The notes under the pieces are model-generated. The model had not been told where the DNA came from and searched no databases. It saw nothing but the letters and a program-made list of their open reading frames with translations. Made by a program: the position numbers and the translations under genes. Shown in pieces: positions 16,043-24,413 of a stretch of 64,000 bases of DNA. The stretch is from Lentzea cavernae (GTDB lineage: Bacteria; Actinomycetota; Actinomycetes; Mycobacteriales; Pseudonocardiaceae): assembly GCF_014653695.1 (NCBI RefSeq), contig NZ_BNAR01000005.1, forward strand, positions 124,001 to 188,000. Reading direction: 5' to 3'. Position 1 is the first letter of the stretch. Each line of letters starts with the position of its first letter.

Positions 16043-16187
16043 CCAGGCGCAGCAGCGGTGCCCACTGGCCGGCCGTGAGGGGCAGCTCGACGAAGGGGGA
16101 CTTGCTGTCCCGGATGCCGATGCCACGGCCCACCTCGACGCAGTTGCCGTCGTTAGCGCTGTAACTACTCTTGCGCCACCTGCTCAC
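16017..16187 (-). CDS. DUF397 protein
   Basis: 56 aa. The signature WRKSSYSANDGNCVEV and IRDSKSP are present. GTG 16187 is chosen because GAGGAGG sits six bases upstream. It overlaps the end of the DUF5753 regulator gene by 23 bp. DUF397 genes are almost always beside such XRE regulators in actinomycetes and are thought to modulate them during development or secondary metabolism. Confidence 0.92.
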   Translation of the reverse strand: MSRWRKSSYSANDGNCVEVGRGIGIRDSKSPFVELPLTAGQWAPLLRLVRTRPTER

Positions 16188-17025
16188 CACGAGCCTCCTC
16201 ACCGATGATGTCAGTGATCAGCTTCCTCGATCGCTTCTCGTCCAACGCCGTCCGTCCGAGTGACTTGACGACGTTCTCGTAGAGCTCAACAGAGGACTGA
16301 TCTTCGAGGAAGACGTTAGCGCCGTGGCTCTCCAAGTAGACGATGGGCGGGATCTTCTTGAACTTGAGCAGGTCGAAGTCCCCGGCAATGCCCGCGTGCG
16401 GTCCCGCCGACGTCGGAATCAAGCGAATGGTGAGGTAGGGACGCACGGAGAGGCGAAGCAGGTGGTGGCGCTGTTCAGCCATCACAGCGGCATCGCCGAC
16501 TGGAAGCCGGAGTGCGTGTTCGTGCATGAAGATGGTGATCGCGCGGTGGCCGTCGAGAACTGACTGCTGTCGATCCGACCGCGTGCGGACCACTGCCGGG
16601 ACGTCCTTCACGTTCACCGCCGAGTTGGCCAGGTGGAAGGTGTAGTCGGGCACCTGCAGGAGGCCGTGGACCACGTTCATCGACCAGCTGGTGATGTCCA
16701 ACGCGATCTTCTCGTGTTCTCGCAGCGTGCGAGCCCGATCTGGCACACCGGAACCAGTCGGCTGCAGCCAATCTCTGATGTGCGCGTCGTGGTGGAGCGC
16801 CATCAGGTGGTCGAACTCTTCGGGCGGAGTGCGCAACAGCCCCAGCAACTTGGCCAGTTCGAGGTCGCTCACGCCCTCCTTGCCGTTGATCAGCTCTGAG
16901 ACTTTGGCTTCCTGCCACCCCAACAGGGCTGCGGCGGCGCGGTTGGTGAGGTCGGCCGCCCGCAGCAGCGCTCGTATCGCGTCACCGAACTCGCGGCCGC
17001 GCACCGTTGATCTCCGCAAAGGCAT
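16165..17025 (-). CDS. XRE-family regulator with DUF5753 (Scr1/WhiJ-like)
   Basis: 286 aa from ATG 17025. The N-terminal HTH reads LTNRAAAALLGWQEAKVSEL, and the C-terminal DUF5753 domain includes SWSMNVVHGLLQVPDYTFHLA, EHALRLPVGD and VYLESHGANVFLED. Partner of the overlapping DUF397 gene. These pairs regulate differentiation or antibiotic production in Streptomyces; in this genome the target is unknown. Confidence 0.92.
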   Translation of the reverse strand: MPLRRSTVRGREFGDAIRALLRAADLTNRAAAALLGWQEAKVSELINGKEGVSDLELAKLLGLLRTPPEEFDHLMALHHDAHIRDWLQPTGSGVPDRARTLREHEKIALDITSWSMNVVHGLLQVPDYTFHLANSAVNVKDVPAVVRTRSDRQQSVLDGHRAITIFMHEHALRLPVGDAAVMAEQRHHLLRLSVRPYLTIRLIPTSAGPHAGIAGDFDLLKFKKIPPIVYLESHGANVFLEDQSSVELYENVVKSLGRTALDEKRSRKLITDIIGEEARGEQVAQE

Positions 17026-17113
17026 GCGGGACAACGTAGAGCGGCAATTCCGTTTGGCTCCACCCATTCATCACAGGTCGACCTGAAAGCATGTCGTTTG
17101 GCGGCTTTCCAAA

Positions 17114-17698
17114 CTATGGCGCAACTGCGCGACGCACGCTGTCGCGCAGGAAATCACGTCGGCGGTCGTGAGTGTCGGCGGGCTCGTCGGCGGTGGCGGC
17201 GTAGACGTTGCTGACCGGCGACCACGCCATCGACATCGCGATGACCATGGCCATCAGGTCGAACGGCTCCCCGTCCCGGACCAGGCCGGCCGCCTGAGCG
17301 TCCGCGATCGCCTGGAGCTTCGTGGCGTCGAGCCGGTCGGTGTCGGCGACCAGGTGGCCGGCGGGGCGGCGTTCCAGACGGGCCCAGGTGGCGAGCCGGA
17401 TCAGGTCGGGGTTCTCCAGGTACTCGTCGTACAGGCGGACCGCCCAGTCCGCGAGGTCGGTGGCGTCGATGGGGACGACGTTGACGATGCGTTCCAGCGA
17501 GCCGAAGAAGATCGCGTCGAACAGGCCGTCCTTGTTGCCGAAGTAGGCGTAGAGCTGGGCCTTGTTGGTGCGCGCCGCGGCGACGACCCGTTCGATGCGG
17601 GCTCCGGCGATGCCGTGTTCGGCGAACTCGCGGGTGGCGACGTCGATGATGCGCTGCCGGGTGGCGGCGCCTCGGGCGGTCAGCTGCTGGTCAGGCAT
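17114..17698 (-). CDS. TetR-family regulator
   Basis: 194 aa. HTH GIAGARIERVVAAARTNKAQLYAYFGNKDGLFDAIF, then a C-terminal ligand domain (LIRLATWARLERRPAGH). Divergent from a zinc alcohol dehydrogenase gene. Two inverted repeats in the gap share GAACAGTC, consistent with repression of the dehydrogenase and autoregulation. Confidence 0.93.
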   Translation of the reverse strand: MPDQQLTARGAATRQRIIDVATREFAEHGIAGARIERVVAAARTNKAQLYAYFGNKDGLFDAIFFGSLERIVNVVPIDATDLADWAVRLYDEYLENPDLIRLATWARLERRPAGHLVADTDRLDATKLQAIADAQAAGLVRDGEPFDLMAMVIAMSMAWSPVSNVYAATADEPADTHDRRRDFLRDSVRRAVAP

Positions 17699-17710
17699 GG
17701 CGACACTCTA

Positions 17711-17774
17711 CCGACAGAACAGTCGGTTTACTTTCCGGCGGTAGCGAGCTAGCTTGAAATAGACCGAACAGTCT
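17711..17774. promoter_or_regulatory. Two TetR operator candidates
   Basis: CCGAC-AGAACA-GTCGG at 17711-17726 and AGAC-CGAACA-GTCT at 17761-17774 have the same 6-base spacer and share GAACAGTC. The second lies directly before the AAGGAG ribosome site of the dehydrogenase gene, the first directly before the TetR start. Confidence 0.6.
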
Positions 17775-17789
17775 GTTTGAAGGAGCGTC

Positions 17790-18824
17790 ATGCGAAGCAC
17801 CACCGGCTGGCAGGCCGACGGGACCACCTCGTTGCGCGAGGTGCCGATCCCCCGGCGCGACCTGCGCCGCGACGACATCGCGGTGCGCGTGGACTTCTGC
17901 GGGGTCTGCCACACCGATCTGCACGCCCTGCGCGCCCACGACGGCGAGAGCCTCCTGGTGCCGGGGCACGAGTTCACGGGCGTCGTGAGCGAAGTGGGTC
18001 CGGACGTGACGGTGTTCCAGGTCGGCGATTCCGTCGCCGTCGGCAACATCGTCGACTCCTGTGGCGTGTGCTCGATGTGCGCGGCGGGCCAGGAGAACTT
18101 CTGTCGTGAGTTCCCCACGCTCACCTACGGAGGCAAGGACCGTCACGACGGGACGCCGACCCTCGGCGGGTTCTCGCGGGAGTACGTCGTTCGGGAGAAG
18201 TTCGCCTATCCCCTGCCGTCAGGCCTGGACGCGGCGGCCGCAGCGCCGCTGATGTGTGCCGGGATCACCGTATGGGAGCCGTTGCGAGCGCTGGGCGTCG
18301 GTCCGGGGACGCGCGTCGCGGTGGCCGGGCTGGGTGGACTGGGGCATCTCGCGGTGAAGTTCGCGGCGGCACTTGGTGCCGAGGTGTCGGTCGTGAGCCG
18401 GTCGGCGGACCGGGCGAAGGACGCGCTGCGGCTGGGCGCGAGTGACGTCGTCGTCTCCACCGATCCGGACAGCACGGCCGCGGCGCGCGACTCGTTCGAC
18501 GTCTTGATCGACACCATCCCCGTGCCCCACGACCTCGGTCCCTACCTCGCGCTGGTGGCCGTCGACGGGACGCTGAGCCAGGTCGGGCACCTCGGCACGA
18601 TCACGGTGGAGGCGATGGACCTGCTCGTCGGGCGCAAGAAGCTGAGCTCCGGTGGCAGCGGCGGGCTTCCCGCCATCGCCGCCATGCTGGAGTTCTGCGC
18701 CGCGCACGGCATCACCGCCGACGTCGAGGTCCTCCCGTCGGCCCGCGTGGACGAGGCGCTCGACCGCCTCGAACGCGGTGACGTGCGCTACCGGTTCGTG
18801 CTCGACCTGTCCGACCTCGACTGA
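17790..18824 (+). CDS. Zinc-dependent alcohol dehydrogenase (cinnamyl-alcohol type)
   Basis: 344 aa. Medium-chain dehydrogenase. The catalytic zinc ligands are in FCGVCHTD and PGHEFTGVV, and the structural zinc cysteines in DSCGVCSMCAAGQENFC. The NADP site is VAGLGGLGHLAVKFA with SRSADR after it. It resembles YjgB/AdhC-type aldehyde reductases (TYGGKDRHDGTPTLGGFS). Probably detoxifies an aldehyde inducer sensed by the divergent TetR; inducer unknown. Confidence 0.93.
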   Translation: MRSTTGWQADGTTSLREVPIPRRDLRRDDIAVRVDFCGVCHTDLHALRAHDGESLLVPGHEFTGVVSEVGPDVTVFQVGDSVAVGNIVDSCGVCSMCAAGQENFCREFPTLTYGGKDRHDGTPTLGGFSREYVVREKFAYPLPSGLDAAAAAPLMCAGITVWEPLRALGVGPGTRVAVAGLGGLGHLAVKFAAALGAEVSVVSRSADRAKDALRLGASDVVVSTDPDSTAAARDSFDVLIDTIPVPHDLGPYLALVAVDGTLSQVGHLGTITVEAMDLLVGRKKLSSGGSGGLPAIAAMLEFCAAHGITADVEVLPSARVDEALDRLERGDVRYRFVLDLSDLD

Positions 18825-18859
18825 GATTTCGGCGGTGGGGGACGTGGTTGGGTGGGCGC

Positions 18860-19525
18860 ATGATCGACGTTCTCGGTGACGGCTCCGCGCCGCGACTCGT
18901 CGTGTTCGACCTCGACGGGACCCTCTACCCGAAGGAGGCGTACGCGGAGCAGGTGCTCGCGGTGATCGGCCGGATGTTCGTGGAGTTGCGGGGCAGTTCG
19001 CAGGCGCACGCGGACGAGAAGGTGGCCGGGCTGCGGGAGGCGATGCGGACGAACTGGTCCGGCACGTCGACGACCTCCTTCGTGCGGGCCAACGGATTCG
19101 ACGTCGCGCAGTGGCTGGAGTACCGCGAGGCGCACCTGTCCATCGCGGACGGTCTGGTGCGTGACGAGGACGTGGTCCGCGACCTCGCCCGGCTCCGCGA
19201 GGTGGTGCCGATCGTGCTGCTCACCAACAACACGAGGGGCGCCATGACGGCGATCCTCGACAAGGTCGGCCTCGGGACCGGGGGCTTCACGCAGGTGTTC
19301 ACCTCCGAGGACTCCCGCGACACGCCGAAGCCCGATCCGGGGGCGTTCCAGGTGGTGCTGGACCGGTGCGGGGTGCCGGCGGAGCGGACGTGGAGCGTCG
19401 GCGACCGGGTGGACATCGACATCGCACCGCTGGTCCGGCTCGGTGGCTCCGGCATCGCCGTCGACGGGCCCGCCGACCTGCGCGCGGCCGTGGACCACCT
19501 CATCGGGCTGGTTCGTCGGGGCTGA
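18860..19525 (+). CDS. HAD-family hydrolase
   Basis: 221 aa from ATG 18860 (GTG 18848 is an alternative). Motif I VFDLDGT (D17, D19), motif II VLLTNN, motif III Lys in TPKPDPGAF and motif IV VGDRVDIDIAP are all present, so it should be an active phosphatase of the Gph/PgmB type. No neighbour identifies the substrate. Confidence 0.88.
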   Translation: MIDVLGDGSAPRLVVFDLDGTLYPKEAYAEQVLAVIGRMFVELRGSSQAHADEKVAGLREAMRTNWSGTSTTSFVRANGFDVAQWLEYREAHLSIADGLVRDEDVVRDLARLREVVPIVLLTNNTRGAMTAILDKVGLGTGGFTQVFTSEDSRDTPKPDPGAFQVVLDRCGVPAERTWSVGDRVDIDIAPLVRLGGSGIAVDGPADLRAAVDHLIGLVRRG

Positions 19526-19655
19526 CGCTCCCGTCCGGCTCGGCGCGGAAACCGGGAACGTCGAGCACCGCCTTGAGCTTCGCGCCGATGAACCACCGCG
19601 CGTCGGTGAAGCTGCTGCCGCTTGCTCATGACAGTCGGGTCTGGCGCACCCACGT

Positions 19656-19693
19656 TTTGCTCAGGCGTGCTAAATTTTGCTCATGCGAGCAAA
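19656..19693. promoter_or_regulatory. Operator overlapping the TetR start codon
   Basis: TTTGCTC (19676-19682) and GAGCAAA (19687-19693) form a perfect inverted repeat around ATGC, so the start codon at 19683 lies inside the site. An imperfect copy begins at 19656 and a further TTGCTCATG lies at 19622. This implies a leaderless mRNA whose repressor blocks the transcription start itself. Confidence 0.6.
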
Positions 19694-20249
19694 GTCCGTG
19701 ACCGAGCAGGCCCGGCGGGCGCAGATCGTGGCGGCGGCCATCGCCACGATCGCGGAACTGGACTACGCCGAGACGTCGTTCAAGGCGATCGCGGCGCGTG
19801 CGGGCCTGAGCAGCACTGGGCTGATCTCGTACCACTTCAAGAACAAGCAGGAACTCGTCGACGTGGTGTTCGCGGACGTCTTGGAGCGCTTCCAAGACTT
19901 CGTGAACGCGCGGATGGGCCAGGCCGGGGCACGGGAGGAGCTGCGGGCGTTCCTGGTCGCCAACATCGCCTTCCTGCGCGAACACCGCGCGGACATGGTG
20001 GCGTTCCTGCGGATCAGGGCCAACGCGGCGGTGACGGACGGAGGCATCGCCGCGTCCGACCACACGGCACTCGCCACCCTTCTGCGCCAGGGCCAGGAGG
20101 CCGGCGAGTTCCGCGCGTTCGACCCGGACGTGATGGCGGTGTTCGTCCTCGCGATGCGCAACGGCGTCGTGCTGCGGTCCGGGTCACTCGATCTCGACGT
20201 CTGCGAACAGGAGTTGGTCGCGGCCGTCGACCTAGCGACGAGGAGTTGA
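19683..20249 (+). CDS. TetR-family regulator
   Basis: 188 aa. HTH YAETSFKAIAARAGLSSTGLISYHFKNKQELVDVVF, and a C-terminal domain of the TetR_C class. The start codon lies within an operator-like repeat, indicating autorepression. An esterase lipoprotein gene begins five bases after its stop, so the two form an operon and the esterase is probably co-regulated. Confidence 0.92.
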   Translation: MRAKSVTEQARRAQIVAAAIATIAELDYAETSFKAIAARAGLSSTGLISYHFKNKQELVDVVFADVLERFQDFVNARMGQAGAREELRAFLVANIAFLREHRADMVAFLRIRANAAVTDGGIAASDHTALATLLRQGQEAGEFRAFDPDVMAVFVLAMRNGVVLRSGSLDLDVCEQELVAAVDLATRS

Positions 20250-20254
20250 TCACC

Positions 20255-21739
20255 GTGCGTCGGGGCACGTTGTTGATCGCCGCAATGCTGCTGCTCAGCG
20301 CATGCGGGAAGGGGGAAGCCATGCCGTCGGACGTCGTCACGACCGACACCGGGCAGGTCAAGGGCGAACACCGCGACGGGCACCTGCGGTTCCAGGGGGT
20401 CCCGTACGCGCAGGCGGCGCGCTGGGAACCCCCGGTGCGGGCCGCGGCGTGGAGCGGGGTGCGGGAGGCGTCGAAGCCGGGCAGCCCGTGCCCGCAGGTC
20501 GGCTCCAGCTACTCGGAGACGAAGAGCACCAACGAGGACTGCCTGTTCGCCAACGTCACGACACCGTCCGTGAACGGCCGCAAGCCCGTGCTGGTGTGGG
20601 TGCACGGCGACGGAGCGATCGGCGCCGGTCACTATTTCGACGCGGAACGCCTCGCGCGCCAAGGCGATGTCGTCGTGGTGACGTTCAACTACCGCATGGG
20701 CGTCTTCGGCGGCTTCGGCCTGCCGGGCCTCGAGCACTCGGGTGAGTTCGGCCTGCTCGACCAGCGGGCCGCCTTGGAGTGGGTCCAACGCAACATCGCC
20801 GGCTTCGGCGGCGATCCCGGCAACGTGACGCTGTTCGGGGTCTCGTTCGGCGCCACGGCCGTCGGCGCGCACCTCATCGACCAGAAGCCGCTGTTCCACA
20901 AGGCGATCATGCACAGCTCGTTCACTCTGGTGGACGTGCCGAAGGGCGCCTGGTTCCCGGACCTGGAGGCGCTGCCGTCACTCGCGTGGCGCGCGGTGCC
21001 GGAGATCCAGGAGATCGGCTCGGCGATCAGCGCCGAACTCGGCTGCGCGGACGTCGAGTGCCTGCGGCAGCTACCGACCGAGAAGCTGCTCGACCACCCG
21101 CAGATCATGAACATCTTCCAGCCCGTCGGCTACGGCGGCTCGGTGTTGCCGAAGCTGCCGGCCGAGTCGCTGGAGGCGGGCGAGTTCGCGGACGTGCCGA
21201 TCCTGGCCGGGGCGACGCGCGACGAGCACAACAGCTTCGTCGGCCTGTTCCGGCCGGACCCGATGTCCGCCGAGGACTACTCCCGGCTCGTGCGGGAGGC
21301 GTTCCCCGACCGCGCGGCCGAGATCGAGCGCGAGTACCCGCTCAGCGCCTTCGCGTCACCTAAGCAGGCGTGGGCCGCGTTGCTGACGGACCGCATGTGG
21401 GCACGTTCGACGTTCCAGCAGAACACGCTCTACGCGAAGAAGGCGCCCGTCTACGCGTTCGAGTTCGCTGACCGTGCGGCGGCCACGGACCCGTCGTTCC
21501 CGCCCGAGCTGCACGGCGCCAACCACTCGTCCGACATCGAGTACCTGTTCCCGGACGCGGACTTCGCCCAGGACCGCAGCCTGTCCGACCACATGATCAA
21601 GGCGTGGACGGACTTCGCGCGGGGTGGGTCGCCGGGGTGGCCGCGGTTCTCGGAGGGGCAGTACGTGCAGTCGCTGGCGCCGGGTGCGATCGGGCCGGTC
21701 GACTACGCGGCCGAGCACAAGCTGGGGTTCTGGAACTAG
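20255..21739 (+). CDS. Type-B carboxylesterase, predicted lipoprotein
   Basis: 494 aa from GTG 20255, with its ribosome site inside the TetR 3' end. Signal peptide with lipobox LLSAC (Cys 17), so it is exported and lipid-anchored. The family features FQGVPYAQ, NEDCLFANV, VWVHGDG and FNYRMGVFG are present. The nucleophile elbow is GVSFGA, where most type-B enzymes have GESAGA: the Ser is kept but the Glu before it is Val. The catalytic His is in GANHSSDIEYLF. The substrate should be an ester outside the cell. Confidence 0.88.
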   Translation: MRRGTLLIAAMLLLSACGKGEAMPSDVVTTDTGQVKGEHRDGHLRFQGVPYAQAARWEPPVRAAAWSGVREASKPGSPCPQVGSSYSETKSTNEDCLFANVTTPSVNGRKPVLVWVHGDGAIGAGHYFDAERLARQGDVVVVTFNYRMGVFGGFGLPGLEHSGEFGLLDQRAALEWVQRNIAGFGGDPGNVTLFGVSFGATAVGAHLIDQKPLFHKAIMHSSFTLVDVPKGAWFPDLEALPSLAWRAVPEIQEIGSAISAELGCADVECLRQLPTEKLLDHPQIMNIFQPVGYGGSVLPKLPAESLEAGEFADVPILAGATRDEHNSFVGLFRPDPMSAEDYSRLVREAFPDRAAEIEREYPLSAFASPKQAWAALLTDRMWARSTFQQNTLYAKKAPVYAFEFADRAAATDPSFPPELHGANHSSDIEYLFPDADFAQDRSLSDHMIKAWTDFARGGSPGWPRFSEGQYVQSLAPGAIGPVDYAAEHKLGFWN

Positions 21740-21751
21740 CCCAGGCCTCGG

Positions 21752-22147
21752 GTGGCTACCCTGGATCACGTGCCAGGCACCCGCAGCTCGCGAACCCGCG
21801 CGTATCTCGCGCGGGTTTTCGCCGTGCTCGCCCTGGTAGCCGGCGTGGCGATGATGCAGGGCACCCCGTGCGAGACCGAGTTCGCCTGGACCGCGCAGTG
21901 CCCGACATCCGCCACGTCCTCGATGGCCTTCGTGGCCGATGACGCGAGCACGGGCTCGCCGCTGCTGGACGGCATCCTCATCGCGGGCTGCTGCCTCGTC
22001 GTGGCGCTGGCGGTCCTGATCGGGTTCGCCCTGCTGCGGCGAACCGGCTCGTTCGCCCTGCTGCAGGTGCGCCTGCCCTCCGTCCTGGCTCCCCCTTCAC
22101 GTCGGCTGGAAGTGCGGCTGGCGCAGCTCTGCGTGCTGCGCGCCTAG
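21752..22147 (+). CDS. Small two-helix membrane protein with extracytoplasmic Cys pair
   Basis: 131 aa from GTG 21752 (GTG 21770 also possible). Membrane helix at about 20-38 (VFAVLALVAGVAMM), an outside loop with TPCETEFAWTAQCPTS, and a second helix at about 74-98 (ILIAGCCLVVALAVLIGFALL), then a short basic tail. Not a recognised family. It precedes DsbA and VKOR genes, so its loop cysteines may be a substrate of that pair; this is inference from position. Confidence 0.65.
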   Translation: MATLDHVPGTRSSRTRAYLARVFAVLALVAGVAMMQGTPCETEFAWTAQCPTSATSSMAFVADDASTGSPLLDGILIAGCCLVVALAVLIGFALLRRTGSFALLQVRLPSVLAPPSRRLEVRLAQLCVLRA

Positions 22148-22167
22148 ACCGAACCCGTAGTTCGGTC
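22147..22167. repeat. 8-bp hairpin between membrane protein and dsbA-like gene
   Basis: GACCGAAC (22147-22154) and GTTCGGTC (22160-22167) are perfect inverted arms with a 5-base loop. The element starts at the last base of the upstream stop codon and has no T-run after it. Could be an attenuator, an mRNA-stability hairpin or an operator for the dsbA-VKOR pair. Confidence 0.5.
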
Positions 22168-22198
22168 CGCTTCCCTTCGCCTCACGTGGAGTTCCGCC

Positions 22199-22792
22199 AT
22201 GTCGAAAAACGCACGTCTGTCCCTGGTCATCGTCGCCGTCGTGGCCGTGGTGGTCGCCGGTTTCCTCCTGTTCAGCCGCAACGACACCACCGCCGCACCC
22301 CAGTCGGGCAGCGGGGTGACCGTCGTCGAGTACCTCGATCTCGAATGCCCGTCGTGCCGCGCCGCCTTCCCCGGCGTCGAGCGGCTCAAGACCGAGTACG
22401 GCGAGCGCGTGACGTTCGACGTGCGGCACTTCCCCATTCCCAGCCACCGCAACGCCGAGCTGGCCGCCGTCGCGGTCGAGGCCGCGGGGGCGCAGGGCAA
22501 GCGGGACGAGATGTTCCGGCTGATGTTCGACGCGCAGCAGGAGTGGGGTGGCCAGCAGACCTCGCAGCGGGCGGTGTTCGCCGGGTTCGCCCAGCAGCTC
22601 GGGCTCGACCAGGCCGCGTTCGACAAGGCGCTCGACGACTCGGCGTTGCGCGAGCGGGTGCTGGCGCAGCGGGCCGAGGGCAGCAAGGCCGGGGTGACGG
22701 GCACGCCGACGTTCTTCATCAACGGCACCAAGTTCACCGGCGCGCCCTCGTACGACGCGCTGAAGAAGGCGATCGAGAAGGAGCTCTCGTGA
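22199..22792 (+). CDS. DsbA-like membrane-anchored thioredoxin-fold oxidase
   Basis: 197 aa. N-terminal membrane anchor (residues 8-25), then a thioredoxin fold of the DsbA/DSBA_oxidored class with active site CPSC at 50-53 in EYLDLECPSC and the cis-Pro loop GTPTFFING near 165. It forms disulfides in exported proteins. The next gene, VKOR, overlaps by GTGA and re-oxidises it, the usual actinobacterial arrangement. Confidence 0.92.
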   Translation: MSKNARLSLVIVAVVAVVVAGFLLFSRNDTTAAPQSGSGVTVVEYLDLECPSCRAAFPGVERLKTEYGERVTFDVRHFPIPSHRNAELAAVAVEAAGAQGKRDEMFRLMFDAQQEWGGQQTSQRAVFAGFAQQLGLDQAAFDKALDDSALRERVLAQRAEGSKAGVTGTPTFFINGTKFTGAPSYDALKKAIEKELS

Positions 22793-23325
22793 ACCGGATC
22801 GTCGCCTGGGTGCTGGCCGTCGGCGGGTTCGTCGGGCTGGTCGCCTCGTTCGTGCTGACGATCGAGAAGATCGCGCTGCTCAAGGACCCGTTCTACGTGC
22901 CGACGTGCAGCATCAACCCGGTGCTGAGCTGCGGCTCGATCATGAAGACCTCGCAGGCCGAGCTGTTCGGGTTCCCCAACCCGCTGCTGGGCATCGCGGG
23001 CTTCGCGGTGGTGACGACGCTGGGCGTGCTGCTGCTCGCCGGGGTGTCGCTGCCGTCGTGGGTGTGGATCGGGCTGCAGGTCGGAACGACGTTCGGCGTG
23101 CTGTTCGTGCACTGGCTGATCTTCCAGTCGCTGTACGTCATCGGCGCGCTGTGCCCGTACTGCATGGTCGTGTGGGCGGTGACGATCCCGATCTTCTGGT
23201 ACACGACGTTGCGCAACATCCGGCCGGGGTTCCAGTTCCACAGCGTCGTGCTGATCCTGTGGTACCTGGTGATCGCGGGCCTGGTGCTGCAGGCGTTCTG
23301 GTTCTACTGGTCGTCGCTCTTCTAG
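22789..23325 (+). CDS. Vitamin K epoxide reductase-family protein (DsbB substitute)
   Basis: 178 aa from GTG 22789. Four to five membrane helices. The loop cysteine pair is C40 and C48 (TCSINPVLSCG) and the quinone-side active site is CPYC at 122-125. Passes electrons from the DsbA partner to menaquinone. Translational coupling to the preceding gene supports a 1:1 pair. Confidence 0.93.
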   Translation: MNRIVAWVLAVGGFVGLVASFVLTIEKIALLKDPFYVPTCSINPVLSCGSIMKTSQAELFGFPNPLLGIAGFAVVTTLGVLLLAGVSLPSWVWIGLQVGTTFGVLFVHWLIFQSLYVIGALCPYCMVVWAVTIPIFWYTTLRNIRPGFQFHSVVLILWYLVIAGLVLQAFWFYWSSLF

Positions 23326-23496
23326 TGGTGCGTTACGTGACGTTGACCAGGTGACATGTCCGGGTGAGATGGGTGATTTGGTGGCGAAGCTGGTCTCGGC
23401 TTGACACGGGCGTTGGCATCGGATGTAGGTGTGATCACGGCGTCCTGGTTGGCATATTGCGGTGGCCGGTGCTAATGAAAGCGCAGTAGCACGCAG

Positions 23497-23530
23497 CGTG
23501 GCGAACTTGACCCCGATCCAGTTCGCCACG
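23497..23530. repeat. 11-bp perfect inverted repeat
   Basis: CGTGGCGAACT (23497-23507) and AGTTCGCCACG (23520-23530) flank a 12-base spacer. It lies in the gene-poor left flank of the island, about 170 bp after the VKOR stop. Could be a terminator stem, a recombination site or a transposon-end remnant; the sequence alone does not decide. Confidence 0.6.
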
Positions 23531-23834
23531 TGCCATAAGTCGCACGAACACCAACTCGATCTAGTTAGCGCCGGCGCACTTGCGAACGTCGAAGTATCTG
23601 TGCGGCAAGAAGTCACTCATTATCGACTACGACTTCTCCTCCGTTCAGCGGGTACTCAGAGGACTTAATAGGTTGAGGAACTCACCTTGGCGTTTATAAG
23701 AACGAATCAGCCAGAAGATTTTGTCGGCGCCTAGATAAGCGCAGCGAGCATGTGTATTACGTCGTCGTGCCGGTTGCAGGCCGCACTCAACCGGAGCAGT
23801 CTGGACTTCGATCGCCGGGCTCTCCTGTGCGGGC

Positions 23835-23957
23835 ATGAGATTCAGCGCCGAACTCGACGAAGCAGATTATCCGGCGCTCGTCAGGCGGGTGGCCGTAGAG
23901 CCTAAGATCCGATCCATCCCGACCGGGAAATCTTGGTCTGTTGAGGCCTTCCGGTGA
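23835..23957 (+). CDS. Possible 40-aa ORF in the island flank
   Basis: ATG 23835 to TGA 23957 encodes a mixed-composition peptide starting MRFSAELDEADYPALVRR. It reads more like protein than its surroundings, but there is no clear ribosome site and no recognised family. It may be a remnant of a larger gene. Confidence 0.2.
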   Translation: MRFSAELDEADYPALVRRVAVEPKIRSIPTGKSWSVEAFR

Positions 23958-24020
23958 CCGTGATCTGCCGCCAACCACTTAGAATCCGCCGTAGCCTTCG
24001 GGCTGTCCGCGGCGACCGAG

Positions 24021-24072
24021 CCGCGTTGCCACCTGATCACGCAGCATTGCGAGCGACCAGGTGGCAACGCGG
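24021..24072. repeat. 15-bp perfect inverted repeat
   Basis: CCGCGTTGCCACCTG (24021-24035) and CAGGTGGCAACGCGG (24058-24072) are exact inverted arms with a 22-base spacer. Fifteen exact base pairs are unlikely by chance. Lies about 340 bp beyond the 3' end of the NACHT gene. No T-run, so not a typical intrinsic terminator; an attachment-type or protein-binding site is possible. Confidence 0.65.
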
Positions 24073-24413
24073 TGATAACCCAGCCAACGAGAGACTAAGG
24101 AAATCTATGAGCCCAGCGCGTAGGCCGGCTCGTCGATCGCGTGGGAATTTAGTCATTGCTGAACTGCATCAACATCTTTATGTCACGGCTTAATCTGATT
24201 TTCGCCCGACATAAACACCATAATTGTCCGATCCAACTTCACTGAAGCTCCGAATCCTAGATGATCCGCGTCGACTTCCGCAATCTTACATCGACAACAG
24301 CCAGACCAATACGTCCGGACCACCTACAACCACCGCCTGCGCTTAAAATGCAAGATTGGACTACAAGGATATCCAAAAGTTCGAATGCAGGGTCGACAAT
24401 TCGTAGTGAGCAA

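Noticed and set aside
23462..23668. 68-aa frame in the island's left flank
   Set aside because: Contains the 23497-23530 inverted repeat, has no ribosome site and no recognisable features.
24375..24395. TTCGAAT resembling a tRNA T-loop
   Set aside because: No acceptor, D or anticodon stem can be folded around it.
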